DNA from: CAZQVN01 sp964596775
GTDB lineage: Bacteria > Eisenbacteria > RBG-16-71-46 > JABDJR01 > JAWXBZ01
Reading direction: 5' to 3'
Length of the DNA: 19,981 bases
Assembly (NCBI GenBank): GCA_964596775.1
Contig: CAZQVN010000066.1
Location: 1-19,981 of the forward strand
Each line of letters begins with the position of its first letter. Within the stretch, counting starts at the first letter, position 1. Position numbers and translations under genes: made by a program. This document shows, piece after piece, positions 8,623 through 16,136 of this stretch. Under the pieces are notes generated by a model. That model was not told the DNA's origin. It was given only the letters and a program-made list of their open reading frames with translations, and made no database searches.

Positions 8623-9741
8623 ATGTCACGCGCACTGTCGCCGCGCATCGCCGTCGCGTGCGTCCTGGCGGTCGCCGCCTGCCCGCGGATATGCGATGCG
8701 GGACCGGTGAATCCGGATATTTCCGTGATCGCCCGGCCCGCGATCCGCTGGACCGGCGACCCGGACGATCCGGACCGGAAGCGGGTCACGATGGACGTCG
8801 GCGAAACGGAAATCGTGTTCGACGCCGCGCTCAATCCGTACGCCCGGGGCTTCCTTGCCTTGAGCCTGGGCGAGGAGGGGCTGGAGCTCGAAGAAGGCTA
8901 TTTCACACTCGTGCGCGGTCTTCCCCTGGAGCTGGCGCTTCGAGGAGGCAAGTACCGCGCGGGCTTCGGCCGATTGAACGCGGCCCACCCGCACACGGAC
9001 CCGTTTCCGGAACGGTTCGGCGTTCTCAAGGCCTATCTTCCGGGCGAGGAGTCGCTGAACGAAACCGGCCTGTCGGTGGCCCGGAGGATCGCGGTGGCCG
9101 GAGAATTCTCCGTCAACCTGGCCGCGGACTGGCTTCAGGGCGATTCGTTCCGCATCTCGCGGGAGCCGGGGCCGGAGGGGGATCCCCTCCGCGCCGGCGG
9201 AGACGACGACGCGGCGCTGTCCCGGCCGGCGTTCCTCGGCCGGCTGTCCGGTTTCACGATGATCGGCGATCGGTCCGCGCTGGAAATCGGCGTCTCCGGC
9301 ACGGCGGGCACGAACAACGTGGCCGCGGAAACCCGGACCGCCGTCTTCGGCCTGGACGCGAAGGCAAGGGTTGCGACGTCTCCCCGGGCGCACCTCGTCC
9401 TCCAGGGAGAACTCCTGCACCTGAGCCGCGAGGATGCCGCCTGGTCGACGACGTCCGGTTACGAGTCCAGCACGGAAAGCCGGACCGGCGGATACGCGTT
9501 CGCGGACTACACGTTCGCCGACCGTTACAACCTCGGCGCCTCGTTCGAGCGGTTCGCCCCGCCGGGCGCCGCGGACATCGCCTCCGCGGCCGGCCTGTTC
9601 GCGGGCCTGTCGCTCCTGGAAGAAACCACGGCGTTCCGCGCCGGCTGGGTCCGCACCGATCCCGGCGCGGGTCGCGCGTTTCATGCGTTCTCGCTTCGTG
9701 TCGTCTACTCGATGGGTCCGCACAAGGCCCACTGGTTCTAG
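8623..9741 (+). CDS. Predicted outer-membrane beta-barrel (porin-like) protein of the metal-uptake operon
   Basis: This 372-residue protein has a signal peptide (residues 1-26, cleavage after CDA) and begins GPVNPDISVIARPAIRW. The body alternates short amphipathic strands with polar turns, and the last strand ends YSMGPHKAHWF, with the C-terminal aromatic residue recognised by the BAM machinery. Segments such as ALNPYARGFLALSL, LELEEGYFTLVRGLP and KYRAGFGRLNAAHPHTDPF resemble a porin-like family encoded beside ZnuAB-type genes in Gram-negatives. The loop HPHTDPF could bind metal. It probably lets metal or a metal chelate cross the outer membrane. The following binding-protein gene starts 11 bases after its stop, so the two should be co-transcribed. 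Barrel class is inferred from composition and ends; I cannot name the family with certainty. Confidence 0.75.
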   Translation: MSRALSPRIAVACVLAVAACPRICDAGPVNPDISVIARPAIRWTGDPDDPDRKRVTMDVGETEIVFDAALNPYARGFLALSLGEEGLELEEGYFTLVRGLPLELALRGGKYRAGFGRLNAAHPHTDPFPERFGVLKAYLPGEESLNETGLSVARRIAVAGEFSVNLAADWLQGDSFRISREPGPEGDPLRAGGDDDAALSRPAFLGRLSGFTMIGDRSALEIGVSGTAGTNNVAAETRTAVFGLDAKARVATSPRAHLVLQGELLHLSREDAAWSTTSGYESSTESRTGGYAFADYTFADRYNLGASFERFAPPGAADIASAAGLFAGLSLLEETTAFRAGWVRTDPGAGRAFHAFSLRVVYSMGPHKAHWF

Positions 9742-9752
9742 AGGAGAGTGTC

Positions 9753-10661
9753 ATGCGTTCCATACTGGTTTTCCTGCTGACCCTGACCGCCGTGTCCGCG
9801 CAGGCCGGTCCGGTCCGGATCGTGGCCTCGACGACCGACCTCGCCTCCATTGCGGCCGAGATCGGCGGGGCGCACGTGGACGTGGCGGTGATCTGCAGGC
9901 CGTCCTCCGATCCCCATCGGGTCGAAGTGCTTCCGTCCTACATGGTGCGCGTGTCGCGCGCCAGGCTGTACCTCAAGGTCGGCATGGGCCTCGACCCGTG
10001 GGCGGACGCGATCATCGACGGGTCCCACAACGGAGGGATCACGGTCGTCGACTGCTCGCGGGGCGTGCACGTTCTGGAGAAGCCGGAGGGGAAGGTGGAC
10101 GCCTCGATGGGGGACATCCATCCGGCCGGAAATCCGCACTACTGGCTGGATCCCGGGAACGGCGCGGTGGTGGCGGAAACGATCGCGGCGGCCCTGTCCG
10201 CCGCCGATCCGGCCCATGCCGCGGAGTACGCGGCCCGGGCCGTCGGTTTCGCCGAGTCCGCCCGGGCCGCGGTACAGCGCGGCAAGCAGGTCGTGAAGCA
10301 GCTGCCGAACCGCAACATCATCACGTACCACAGATCCTGGAGCTACTTTGCGGACGCGTTCGGTCTCGAGGTCCTGTCCACGGTGGAGCCGGTTCCGGGG
10401 ATTCCGCCGACGGGGAAGCATCTCCAGGAACTGCTCGATCTGATCGGGACCCGCGGCGCGGTCGTCCTCATCCAGGAGCCCTATTTTTCCGGGGACGCCG
10501 CCCGGTTCCTGAATCGTGAAACGGGAATCGGGATCGCGACCGTGTCCGCCTCCTGCGACGAACCGGCGGCCGGGAGTTACCTGCGCCACTTCGACGACGT
10601 GCTGGCGGCGCTCAAGGGGCTCTCCGTTTCCACTGCCGCGGAACCGGGCGGCCGGCACTGA
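9753..10661 (+). CDS. znuA: Zinc/manganese ABC transporter substrate-binding protein
   Basis: This 302-residue periplasmic metal-binding protein belongs to the ZnuA/PsaA cluster A-1 family. Start ATG 9753 has GAGGAG (9741-9746) six bases upstream. A signal peptide spans residues 1-18 (ending SAQA), then GPVRIVASTTDLASIAAEIGG, the typical first strand. Ligand candidates are H55 in DPHRVEVLPS, H129 in NPHYWLDP and H193 in TYHRSWSYF, plus an acidic fourth, D269 in SASCDEP. The His-rich loop of E. coli ZnuA is absent. QEPYFSGDAARFL is also well conserved in this group. It hands metal to the permease encoded next; the two genes share one base (TGATG). The metal cannot be fixed from sequence, but three His ligands favour zinc. 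Confidence 0.9.
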   Translation: MRSILVFLLTLTAVSAQAGPVRIVASTTDLASIAAEIGGAHVDVAVICRPSSDPHRVEVLPSYMVRVSRARLYLKVGMGLDPWADAIIDGSHNGGITVVDCSRGVHVLEKPEGKVDASMGDIHPAGNPHYWLDPGNGAVVAETIAAALSAADPAHAAEYAARAVGFAESARAAVQRGKQVVKQLPNRNIITYHRSWSYFADAFGLEVLSTVEPVPGIPPTGKHLQELLDLIGTRGAVVLIQEPYFSGDAARFLNRETGIGIATVSASCDEPAAGSYLRHFDDVLAALKGLSVSTAAEPGGRH

Positions 10662-11494
10662 TGGAGGCGATCAGCCTGCCCTTTTTCCGCACGGCTCTCC
10701 TGGCCATCCTGGTCCTGGCCGGGATCCACGCCTACATGGGGTATCACGTCGTGCGCCGCGGGGTGATCTTCGTGGACCTGGCGCTGGCCCAGATGGCCGG
10801 ACTCGGTCTCGCCCTCGCCGTCGTCCTGCACCTGCACGAGAATCCGGTGGCGTCCTACCTGCTCCCCTTCGGAATGACGCTGATCGGCGCGGCCAGTTTC
10901 GCCTGGCTCCGCAACCAGGATCGAAACGTGCCCCTCGAGGCGTTCATCGGAATCGTGTTCGCCACCGCGCAGGCCGCGGTCTTTCTCGTCCTCGAAAAGA
11001 CGCCGTCGGGGCCCGAGCATCTCAGGGAAACGCTGGTCGGCAGTCTCTTCACCGTGAACCCGTCGCACCTGGTCCATGTGTGCGTGCTGTACGCAGTGGT
11101 GGGGGTGGTGCATTTCCTGGCCCGCCGGCCGTTCTTCGAGATCACCGACGATGCCGAGGCGGCGCGCGGCCGCGGGCGGAACCTGTTCGCCTGGGATTTC
11201 TTCTTCTACGCGCTCTTCGGCCTGGTCGTCACGTCGTCGGTGCAGATCGCGGGGGTCCTGCTCGTCTTCGGGCTGCTGGTGATCCCGGCCGTGGCCGGGC
11301 TTCTGGCCTCGCGCACGCCGCGCGGGGCGCTTCTCGTCGGCTGGACGTTCGCGCTGGTGGCAAGCTGCGCCGGTCTGTGGGGTTCGGTCCGGTTCGACAT
11401 GCCCGCGGCACCGAGCATCCTGGTGGCGTTGAGTTCCGTGCTCGTCGTGCTGATGGCGTTTCTCAGCCTTCGAGGATCCGCCCGGCCCAGGTGA
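10661..11494 (+). CDS. znuB: Metal ABC transporter permease, ABC-3 family
   Basis: This 277-residue inner-membrane permease is of the ZnuB/MntB type with about eight hydrophobic segments. The N-terminal half contains GYHVVRRGVIFVDLALAQMAGLGLALA, cut here as HVVRRGVIFVDLALAQMAG, the conserved cytoplasmic coupling segment of the family. Later, GVLLVFGLLVIPAVAGLL is the family's typical membrane segment. The start ATG shares its A with the znuA stop (TGATG), so translation is coupled. No ATP-binding subunit follows: the gene ends inside the convergent ZIP gene, with 32 bases of 3' overlap. A ZnuC-type ATPase must be encoded elsewhere if the transporter is functional. Confidence 0.88.
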   Translation: MEAISLPFFRTALLAILVLAGIHAYMGYHVVRRGVIFVDLALAQMAGLGLALAVVLHLHENPVASYLLPFGMTLIGAASFAWLRNQDRNVPLEAFIGIVFATAQAAVFLVLEKTPSGPEHLRETLVGSLFTVNPSHLVHVCVLYAVVGVVHFLARRPFFEITDDAEAARGRGRNLFAWDFFFYALFGLVVTSSVQIAGVLLVFGLLVIPAVAGLLASRTPRGALLVGWTFALVASCAGLWGSVRFDMPAAPSILVALSSVLVVLMAFLSLRGSARPR

Positions 11495-12200
11495 GCATGA
11501 GTCCGCCGATCAGGTAGACGAGCTGGACGCGCGCCTTCCTGTCGTGAAGTTTCAGCTGCGGCAGAAGATCGGACGTGGCGATGAACAGGAAGTTGCCGGC
11601 GGAAAAACCGAGGGCGGCGCCGAGCACCGTGTCCGGGAGTCCCTTCGAGGCCAGGAACGTGAAGACCGCGCCGAGGGGAGTGAGAAGCGCAAAGCAGAGG
11701 ATCATCCCGACGAGGCGCTTTCTGGAATGATTCCCCAGGCTGAGCAGGCTGCCCAGCGAGAAGGCGTACGGGATCTTGTGCACGAGGATCGCCAGGAACA
11801 CCACGAGCGACAGCCGGGCGTCGGACAGGGAGGCACCCAGGGCCAGGCCGTCCACCAGGCTGTGCAGGGAGATCCCGATGTAGGCGGACAGCCCCAGGTG
11901 ATGGAAGTCGCAGCCCATTTCCTCGCAGGGATGGACCATCACGAACTTTTCCACGATCAGGAGCATCAGGAAGCCGGCGAGCACCGAAAAGCCGATCGAT
12001 TCGCCGAGCAGCTCGCCCGCTTCGGGAAGCATGTGCAGGAATGCCGTGCCGAGGAGAATTCCCGAGCCGAAGGAAAAGATGAACCCGTCGTTGCGCCGCG
12101 TTTCGGGGCGGAGGATCGGCATGAGGCCGCCGGCGGCCGCGGTGGCGAAAATGAGACCGCCGAAGAGGGCAAGCTGGCGTGCCGCGATTGCGGTTTCCAT
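11463..12200 (-). CDS. ZIP-family metal transporter, ZIP9-like
   Basis: This 245-residue inner-membrane protein has about seven or eight membrane segments and matches the ZIP family: GTAFLHMLPEA in segment 2, SLHSLVDGLALGAS (H113, D117) in segment 4, and AILVHKIPYAFSLGSLL (H141) in segment 5. In most ZIPs segment 5 reads HEXPHEXGD; here Lys, Tyr and Ala replace ligands of the binuclear site, and the HKxPxxF form is that of the ZIP9 branch. A loop PCEEMGCDFHHLG near residues 91-103 carries extra Cys and His. It should import zinc or another divalent metal. ATG 12200 begins eight bases after the stop of the exported-protein gene, with no strong ribosome site, so it probably depends on coupling. 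Its 3' end overlaps znuB on the other strand. Confidence 0.88.
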   Translation of the reverse strand: METAIAARQLALFGGLIFATAAAGGLMPILRPETRRNDGFIFSFGSGILLGTAFLHMLPEAGELLGESIGFSVLAGFLMLLIVEKFVMVHPCEEMGCDFHHLGLSAYIGISLHSLVDGLALGASLSDARLSLVVFLAILVHKIPYAFSLGSLLSLGNHSRKRLVGMILCFALLTPLGAVFTFLASKGLPDTVLGAALGFSAGNFLFIATSDLLPQLKLHDRKARVQLVYLIGGLMLTWAGRILEG

Positions 12201-12208
12201 GGTTTCGG

Positions 12209-12883
12209 TTACTTGCCCCGGGATCCGCGCCGGGGAGAAAAGTCGGGCCTGCCGATGTTCAGCAGGTTCTGCTTCGGGTCCCACGGGTTGTAACCCGGTC
12301 CGCCTCCGAAGTCGATGAACCCGAGGTTTTCCGGGAGGATGATGTCGACGACATCGGCGTTCTTGCTTCCGGGTTCGACGCCGCAGCTGCTGACGGCGGC
12401 TACGCCGTCGGCGGGGCGGGGGATGATCGAGAGGCGGTCGGGCGAGTACGCCGTGACGTAGAAGTAGCCGGCCACCCGGAATCCGGACGTGTCGCAGTCG
12501 GTGGACTGGTTCCACGTGAGCATGTTTCCGGTGCCCGATTCATCCGGCCAGCCGACCGACGGCCAGTTGAGCAGCGAGCACTCCTGCCAGTCGAGGACGT
12601 CGACCCCTTTCTTCAGCGTGTCGTTGAAGGCAATTCCGAACTGGCACCCCACGACACCCGCACCGGGCGTGCCGTCCGCCACGAGCGCGTACACCGTGTA
12701 CTTGAGCGGGTAGAGTCCGGCCTCGGTGACGATGCTGTCCGGCAGGGCAACGCGGCCCCGGGTGCAGGTGTTGCGATTGGACTGCGGCACCGCGTGAAGA
12801 ATGATCTTCGCGTTCGGGTTCGGACCGGCCCAGGCCGCGGGAGGCACGAGAAGCAGGGCCAGCGCGAGGAGAAAGCGGATCAA
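12209..12883 (-). CDS. Exported cysteine-containing protein of unknown function
   Basis: This 224-residue protein with TTG start 12883 lies ten bases after the stop of the lipoprotein gene. A signal peptide covers residues 1-19 (MIRFLLALALLLVPPAAWA), with the mature protein starting GPNPNAKIILHAV. The mature part is rich in beta-forming residues and carries five cysteines (TCTRG, GCQFG, ECSLL, DCDTS, SCGVE). It has no transmembrane segment. The tail GGGPGYNPWDP and a basic end (SPRRGSRGK) are unusual. I do not recognise the family. Position between a BamE-like lipoprotein and a ZIP transporter in the same orientation suggests an envelope role, but the link is positional only. The TTG start is preferred because it opens the signal peptide; an upstream extension would read through the lipoprotein gene. 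Confidence 0.6.
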   Translation of the reverse strand: MIRFLLALALLLVPPAAWAGPNPNAKIILHAVPQSNRNTCTRGRVALPDSIVTEAGLYPLKYTVYALVADGTPGAGVVGCQFGIAFNDTLKKGVDVLDWQECSLLNWPSVGWPDESGTGNMLTWNQSTDCDTSGFRVAGYFYVTAYSPDRLSIIPRPADGVAAVSSCGVEPGSKNADVVDIILPENLGFIDFGGGPGYNPWDPKQNLLNIGRPDFSPRRGSRGK

Positions 12884-12893
12884 CGGGGCGCGC

Positions 12894-13349
12894 TCAAGGA
12901 GATCCCTTGGCGCCTGTGCCGGTGTCCGAGGGCGTGGGCGGCAGGAGCCTGAGCCTCTCGTTGGGGTCGTTGACCGACTGAGTCGAATTGTTCTTGGTGT
13001 CCACAAACTCATACAGCACGACCTCATTGTTCCGGAAATACAGGTGCGTAACCGCGTTGTTGACGAGATAGTTCCCGAAAGTCCAGCGTTCCTCGCCCTT
13101 CTCGTTTCCGATCGGCAGCTTCTCGATCCGGGTGGGTTCTCCCCACGACGTCTTGACCATGTCGCGGTTCATGCCCACGAGAACATTTCCATCCAGAACG
13201 GCCCGGGCAAACCGCGGCTCGATTTCCGGATGCTGCGTGACGTACATCGTCCGGGCGTCATCGCCCGGCTTTCCCGAGCTCGCGGCGCAACCGGCCAGCA
13301 GTGCTGCGAGAAACACCCACGTTGTCCTTGTCGAATTCCCACCGGTCAT
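12894..13349 (-). CDS. Outer-membrane lipoprotein with BamE/SmpA-like domain
   Basis: This 151-residue protein starts at ATG 13349, with GGAGGG seven bases upstream. The signal ends in lipobox LLAGC (C21), and the next residues AAS favour outer-membrane sorting. The segment GMNRDMVKTSWGEPTRIEK (59-77), followed by ERWTFGNY and THLYFRNNEVVLYEF, fits the helix-helix-sheet pattern of SmpA/OmlA/BamE-like domains, where GM..EV...GEP is typical. It could help barrel assembly or simply share the fold, which occurs in many lipoproteins. The C-terminus (LLPPTPSDTGTGAKG) is a flexible tail. It is the first gene of a probable three-gene minus-strand operon ending with the ZIP transporter, and it has a plausible promoter of its own. 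Confidence 0.75.
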   Translation of the reverse strand: MTGGNSTRTTWVFLAALLAGCAASSGKPGDDARTMYVTQHPEIEPRFARAVLDGNVLVGMNRDMVKTSWGEPTRIEKLPIGNEKGEERWTFGNYLVNNAVTHLYFRNNEVVLYEFVDTKNNSTQSVNDPNERLRLLPPTPSDTGTGAKGSP

Positions 13350-13400
13350 GCGTGCACCCTCCGGAATCTCGGGGACGGGAGATCTCAGGGACCTGCGAAG

Positions 13401-13430
13401 ATCCTAACACCGACCGGGGAGAATGCTCAA
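13401..13430 (-). promoter_or_regulatory. Candidate promoter for the lipoprotein operon
   Basis: Minus-strand -35 TTGAGC (13430-13425), an 18-base spacer and -10 TAGGAT (13406-13401), about 50 bases before ATG 13349. It lies back-to-back with the plus-strand promoter at 13447-13475; the two -35 elements are 16 bases apart, so one regulator could touch both. Confidence 0.5.
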
Positions 13431-13446
13431 CGTGATCCGGAGTCAT

Positions 13447-13475
13447 TTGAACACCGGGCTCCGCGTTGCTATTCT
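13447..13475 (+). promoter_or_regulatory. Promoter for the membrane glycosyltransferase gene, apparently leaderless
   Basis: -35 TTGAAC (13447-13452), a 17-base spacer and -10 TATTCT (13470-13475). ATG 13483 starts seven bases after the -10, where RNA synthesis should begin. The same geometry precedes 8189 and 18098. Confidence 0.6.
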
Positions 13476-13482
13476 GCGTCCC

Positions 13483-15168
13483 ATGCTCCTTGGTGCGCGC
13501 GGGTGGCTCTTGATTGCGCTTTTTCTGGGCTTGGCCACGGGGCTCAGGCTGCTGCATCTCGAACTCGATCCTCATCCTTTCATGTCGGGCGGTCCCGGCC
13601 CGAATGAAGGGCTGTACGCGCACAATGCCCGCAACCGGGTCGTCGAAGGTTCCTGGAAGCTCGACGACTGGAACAGCCGCATCCTCCATCCGCTGAGTTC
13701 CGCGGCGCAGGCCGCCATGTTCCGTCTGGAGGGAACCGGACTTCTCGCCTCCCGCCGGCTCACGGCCGTGATCGCCTCGGCGGCTCTTCTCCTGTTCGCC
13801 CTCCTGGCGCGGGACGCATCCGGTCCGCTGGTGGCCCTTCTGTCCCTGGCCTTCCTGGGATTCAATCCCGTCTTCCTGGCCCTGAGCCGCACGGCCGGGC
13901 CCGCCCCGCTCGGAATCTTCCTGATGATGGCGACGATCGGCCTCTGGCGACTCACCGAGCGGCGGACCTGGATCGCGCCGATCGCGGGAGCCTGCCTGAC
14001 GGCGGCGTCCGTCATGGAAAACGCGCCCCACACCCTCTTCTTCCTGGGGACGGCATGCCTGTCCCTGCTGATGGTCCGGATGCAGGCCTGGAAGATGCCC
14101 TGGTCGCGGCGCACCCGGAACCGGGTCCGGCTGTTCTGGCTGGGAGCCGGCCTGGCGCTCGTCGCGTGGGCCCTGTTCTTCGTGTGGCCCCTCCGCGAGG
14201 ACATCCCCCGGATGGTCAACACGCCTTTGGGGTCGCTCCGGCCGGGGAACGTGTTGATCAACCTGTTCATGGCGCCGTTCATTTTCGGTCGTCTCGTCTA
14301 CTGGATGCCGCTGGTCATCATCCTGGCGCTCGTCTACGTGCTCGTCTTCGCGCGATCCCTGTTCGCGCCGATCGCCCGCCACCGGCCCCTCTCCGAAACC
14401 CGGGTCTGGTTCTTCGCCTGGCTCCTTACGGGGCCGCTGTTCATGGCGATGCGCTTCGACAGGCCACTCGCGGCGCTCGTGCTGCTGGCTCCGCCGATCT
14501 GTTTTGCGGCGGCGGAGGCCCTGGCGCGCCTGCTGCCGGTCCGCGAGGTCCGCAAGCCCGATCTCGACATCATGGTCGTGCTCGGCCTGATCACGCTGGT
14601 CGTGTGGACGGCGGTGCAGAGTCTCGTCCATGTGACCGTCCTGGCCCGCGCCGATGCGATCCCCGAGTGGTTTTTCGACCACATCTTCCGTTACGAACTG
14701 CTCATCGTGGTCCTGGTGACCGTGCCCGTCATCGTTCTCGTCTTCCGCCTCTGGCTCAAGTGGCGCCGCTTCACCCTGCGCATTTCGCCGGCGGTCACGC
14801 TGGCGGTGTTTGCCGTGCTGTCCCTGGCGATCCTCGGTCGCGATGCCGTCATCGCCGCCCGCTTCCTTGACGCCCCCCGCGAACTCCTCACGGTGGGCGC
14901 GGAGCTCCGGTCGCTTCCCGGAGGGTCGGTCGTGGCCGGCTCATGGGCTCCGCTGATGGCCCTCGACAGCGGTCACCGGGGGCTCGTGATCTGGCCGGGG
15001 ATGAACGACGAGTCGGCTCCGGCGGATCTGGGGGTGACCCACCTGCTCCTGCAGCGGGGCAGCAGCGAGGAGGTCCTCGCCGGGTCGCCCGACGCCCGGG
15101 ACGCGATGCGCCTCCGGACTTTTCCGGTGGGCCGCAATTTCCTGGACCTGTACGCGATACGCCGGTGA
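13483..15168 (+). CDS. GT-C-type membrane glycosyltransferase (PMT/ArnT-like)
   Basis: This 561-residue protein has about eleven hydrophobic segments. The first membrane helix (GWLLIALFLGLATGLRLL) is followed by a large outside loop with GPGPNEGLYAHNARN, where E42 occupies the place of the acidic residue that GT39/GT83 enzymes (protein mannosyltransferases, ArnT) use for catalysis on a lipid-linked sugar. The C-terminal soluble part has LPGGSVVAGSWAPLMALDSG, typical of the periplasmic tail. It likely transfers a sugar from polyprenyl phosphate to an envelope acceptor. ATG 13483 was chosen because a 17-spaced promoter ends seven bases before it. An in-frame ATG at 13423 has GGGGAG only one base away, and its extra 20 residues lie across the promoter. 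Acceptor and sugar are unknown. Confidence 0.75.
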   Translation: MLLGARGWLLIALFLGLATGLRLLHLELDPHPFMSGGPGPNEGLYAHNARNRVVEGSWKLDDWNSRILHPLSSAAQAAMFRLEGTGLLASRRLTAVIASAALLLFALLARDASGPLVALLSLAFLGFNPVFLALSRTAGPAPLGIFLMMATIGLWRLTERRTWIAPIAGACLTAASVMENAPHTLFFLGTACLSLLMVRMQAWKMPWSRRTRNRVRLFWLGAGLALVAWALFFVWPLREDIPRMVNTPLGSLRPGNVLINLFMAPFIFGRLVYWMPLVIILALVYVLVFARSLFAPIARHRPLSETRVWFFAWLLTGPLFMAMRFDRPLAALVLLAPPICFAAAEALARLLPVREVRKPDLDIMVVLGLITLVVWTAVQSLVHVTVLARADAIPEWFFDHIFRYELLIVVLVTVPVIVLVFRLWLKWRRFTLRISPAVTLAVFAVLSLAILGRDAVIAARFLDAPRELLTVGAELRSLPGGSVVAGSWAPLMALDSGHRGLVIWPGMNDESAPADLGVTHLLLQRGSSEEVLAGSPDARDAMRLRTFPVGRNFLDLYAIRR

Positions 15169-15247
15169 GGATCGAGCGCGCCGAAGTCGGAGCTGCCGCC
15201 GTGGTTGAAGAAGCGCGCCGGCGCCGGGGTGACGCGCCGCCGTTGAT

Positions 15248-16129
15248 CTAGGCGAAGCTGGGGGCTTCGCTCGCCTGGTTTTCGACGATCGCCGCGACCA
15301 GTCCGTCCACCTGGTCCGCCTGGAGCCCGAGGAAACGGGCCGCCCGCGTTTCGTGGGGCGGCAGCAGGTCCTTTTCCGTCCACGGCGCTCCGGACAGCCG
15401 GTGCGTCAGGTCGTCGGCGAGGTGCACGACGGCGAGAAGCCGCGCCGCCCCCGTGTCGAGACCGGCCACTTCGCGCCGGGCCCGCCCCACGTCCGAGGTG
15501 TCGAGAAACTCGGTGGCGTGATGGTACTGCGCCACGAGCGCCAGGCGGCGGGAGAGATTCCAGTGGGCCAGGACGAGGGCGCCGACCTCGGTGTGGTCGT
15601 ACCCGTACGTGTCCCATTCCGGCTGCGCCCAGCGGCCCGTCGTGCGCCCTTCCTCCGCGGTCACGCGGTAGCGCGCCGGGTGCCGGAGCTTCATCACCGT
15701 CTTTCCGATGTCGTGCAGCAGGCCCGCGGTCAGCGCCTCGTCGGCCATGGTGGTTCGGGTGGCCCGGGCCACGACATGCGATGCGATGGCGGTCTGGACG
15801 GAGTGTTCCCAGAGCCAGGTGTCGAGTTCGTCGACGGGACGGAAGAGTTCCTTGACCGACGCCTGGATGACGATCCGTTCGGTGGTCTGGAATCCGAGCC
15901 GGACCACCGCCTGGTTGACGGTTTCCACGCCCTTGATGCCGCCGTACAGGGATGAGTTGGCCATCTTCAGGAGTCGAGCGGCGAGCCCCTGGTCCGTGGA
16001 AACGACGCGGGACAGCTCCTGGGCGCTCGTGTGCTCGCTGTTCGTCAGTGCCATGACGCGCTGCGCGACGGCCGGCATCGGGGGCACATCGCCGAGTTCC
16101 TCAAGGATGTGTTCGAGCGGTGTTCCCAT
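15248..16129 (-). CDS. HDOD-domain signalling protein
   Basis: This 293-residue soluble protein is almost entirely one HDOD domain: PPMPAVAQRVMALTNSEHTS (16-35), DQGLAARLLKMANSSLYG (46-63), VNQAVVRLGFQTTERIVIQ (71-89), then WEHSVQTAIASHVVA (107-121) and LLHDIGKTVM (137-146). HD-type residues H109, H139 and D140 are kept, so hydrolase or nucleotide-binding activity cannot be excluded, although most HDOD proteins work as signalling or scaffold modules. No receiver, GGDEF or EAL domain is attached. ATG 16129 lies seven bases after the stop of the DUF2079 gene, so the two are probably co-transcribed and coupled. It may tune surface-polysaccharide or motility functions, but this is inference from position. 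Confidence 0.85.
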   Translation of the reverse strand: MGTPLEHILEELGDVPPMPAVAQRVMALTNSEHTSAQELSRVVSTDQGLAARLLKMANSSLYGGIKGVETVNQAVVRLGFQTTERIVIQASVKELFRPVDELDTWLWEHSVQTAIASHVVARATRTTMADEALTAGLLHDIGKTVMKLRHPARYRVTAEEGRTTGRWAQPEWDTYGYDHTEVGALVLAHWNLSRRLALVAQYHHATEFLDTSDVGRARREVAGLDTGAARLLAVVHLADDLTHRLSGAPWTEKDLLPPHETRAARFLGLQADQVDGLVAAIVENQASEAPSFA

Positions 16130-16136
16130 ACCGGCT

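Noticed and set aside
13423..13482. Upstream ATG start for the membrane glycosyltransferase
   Set aside because: GGGGAG is only one base from this ATG, and the extra residues cover the -35/-10 elements that place the start at 13483.
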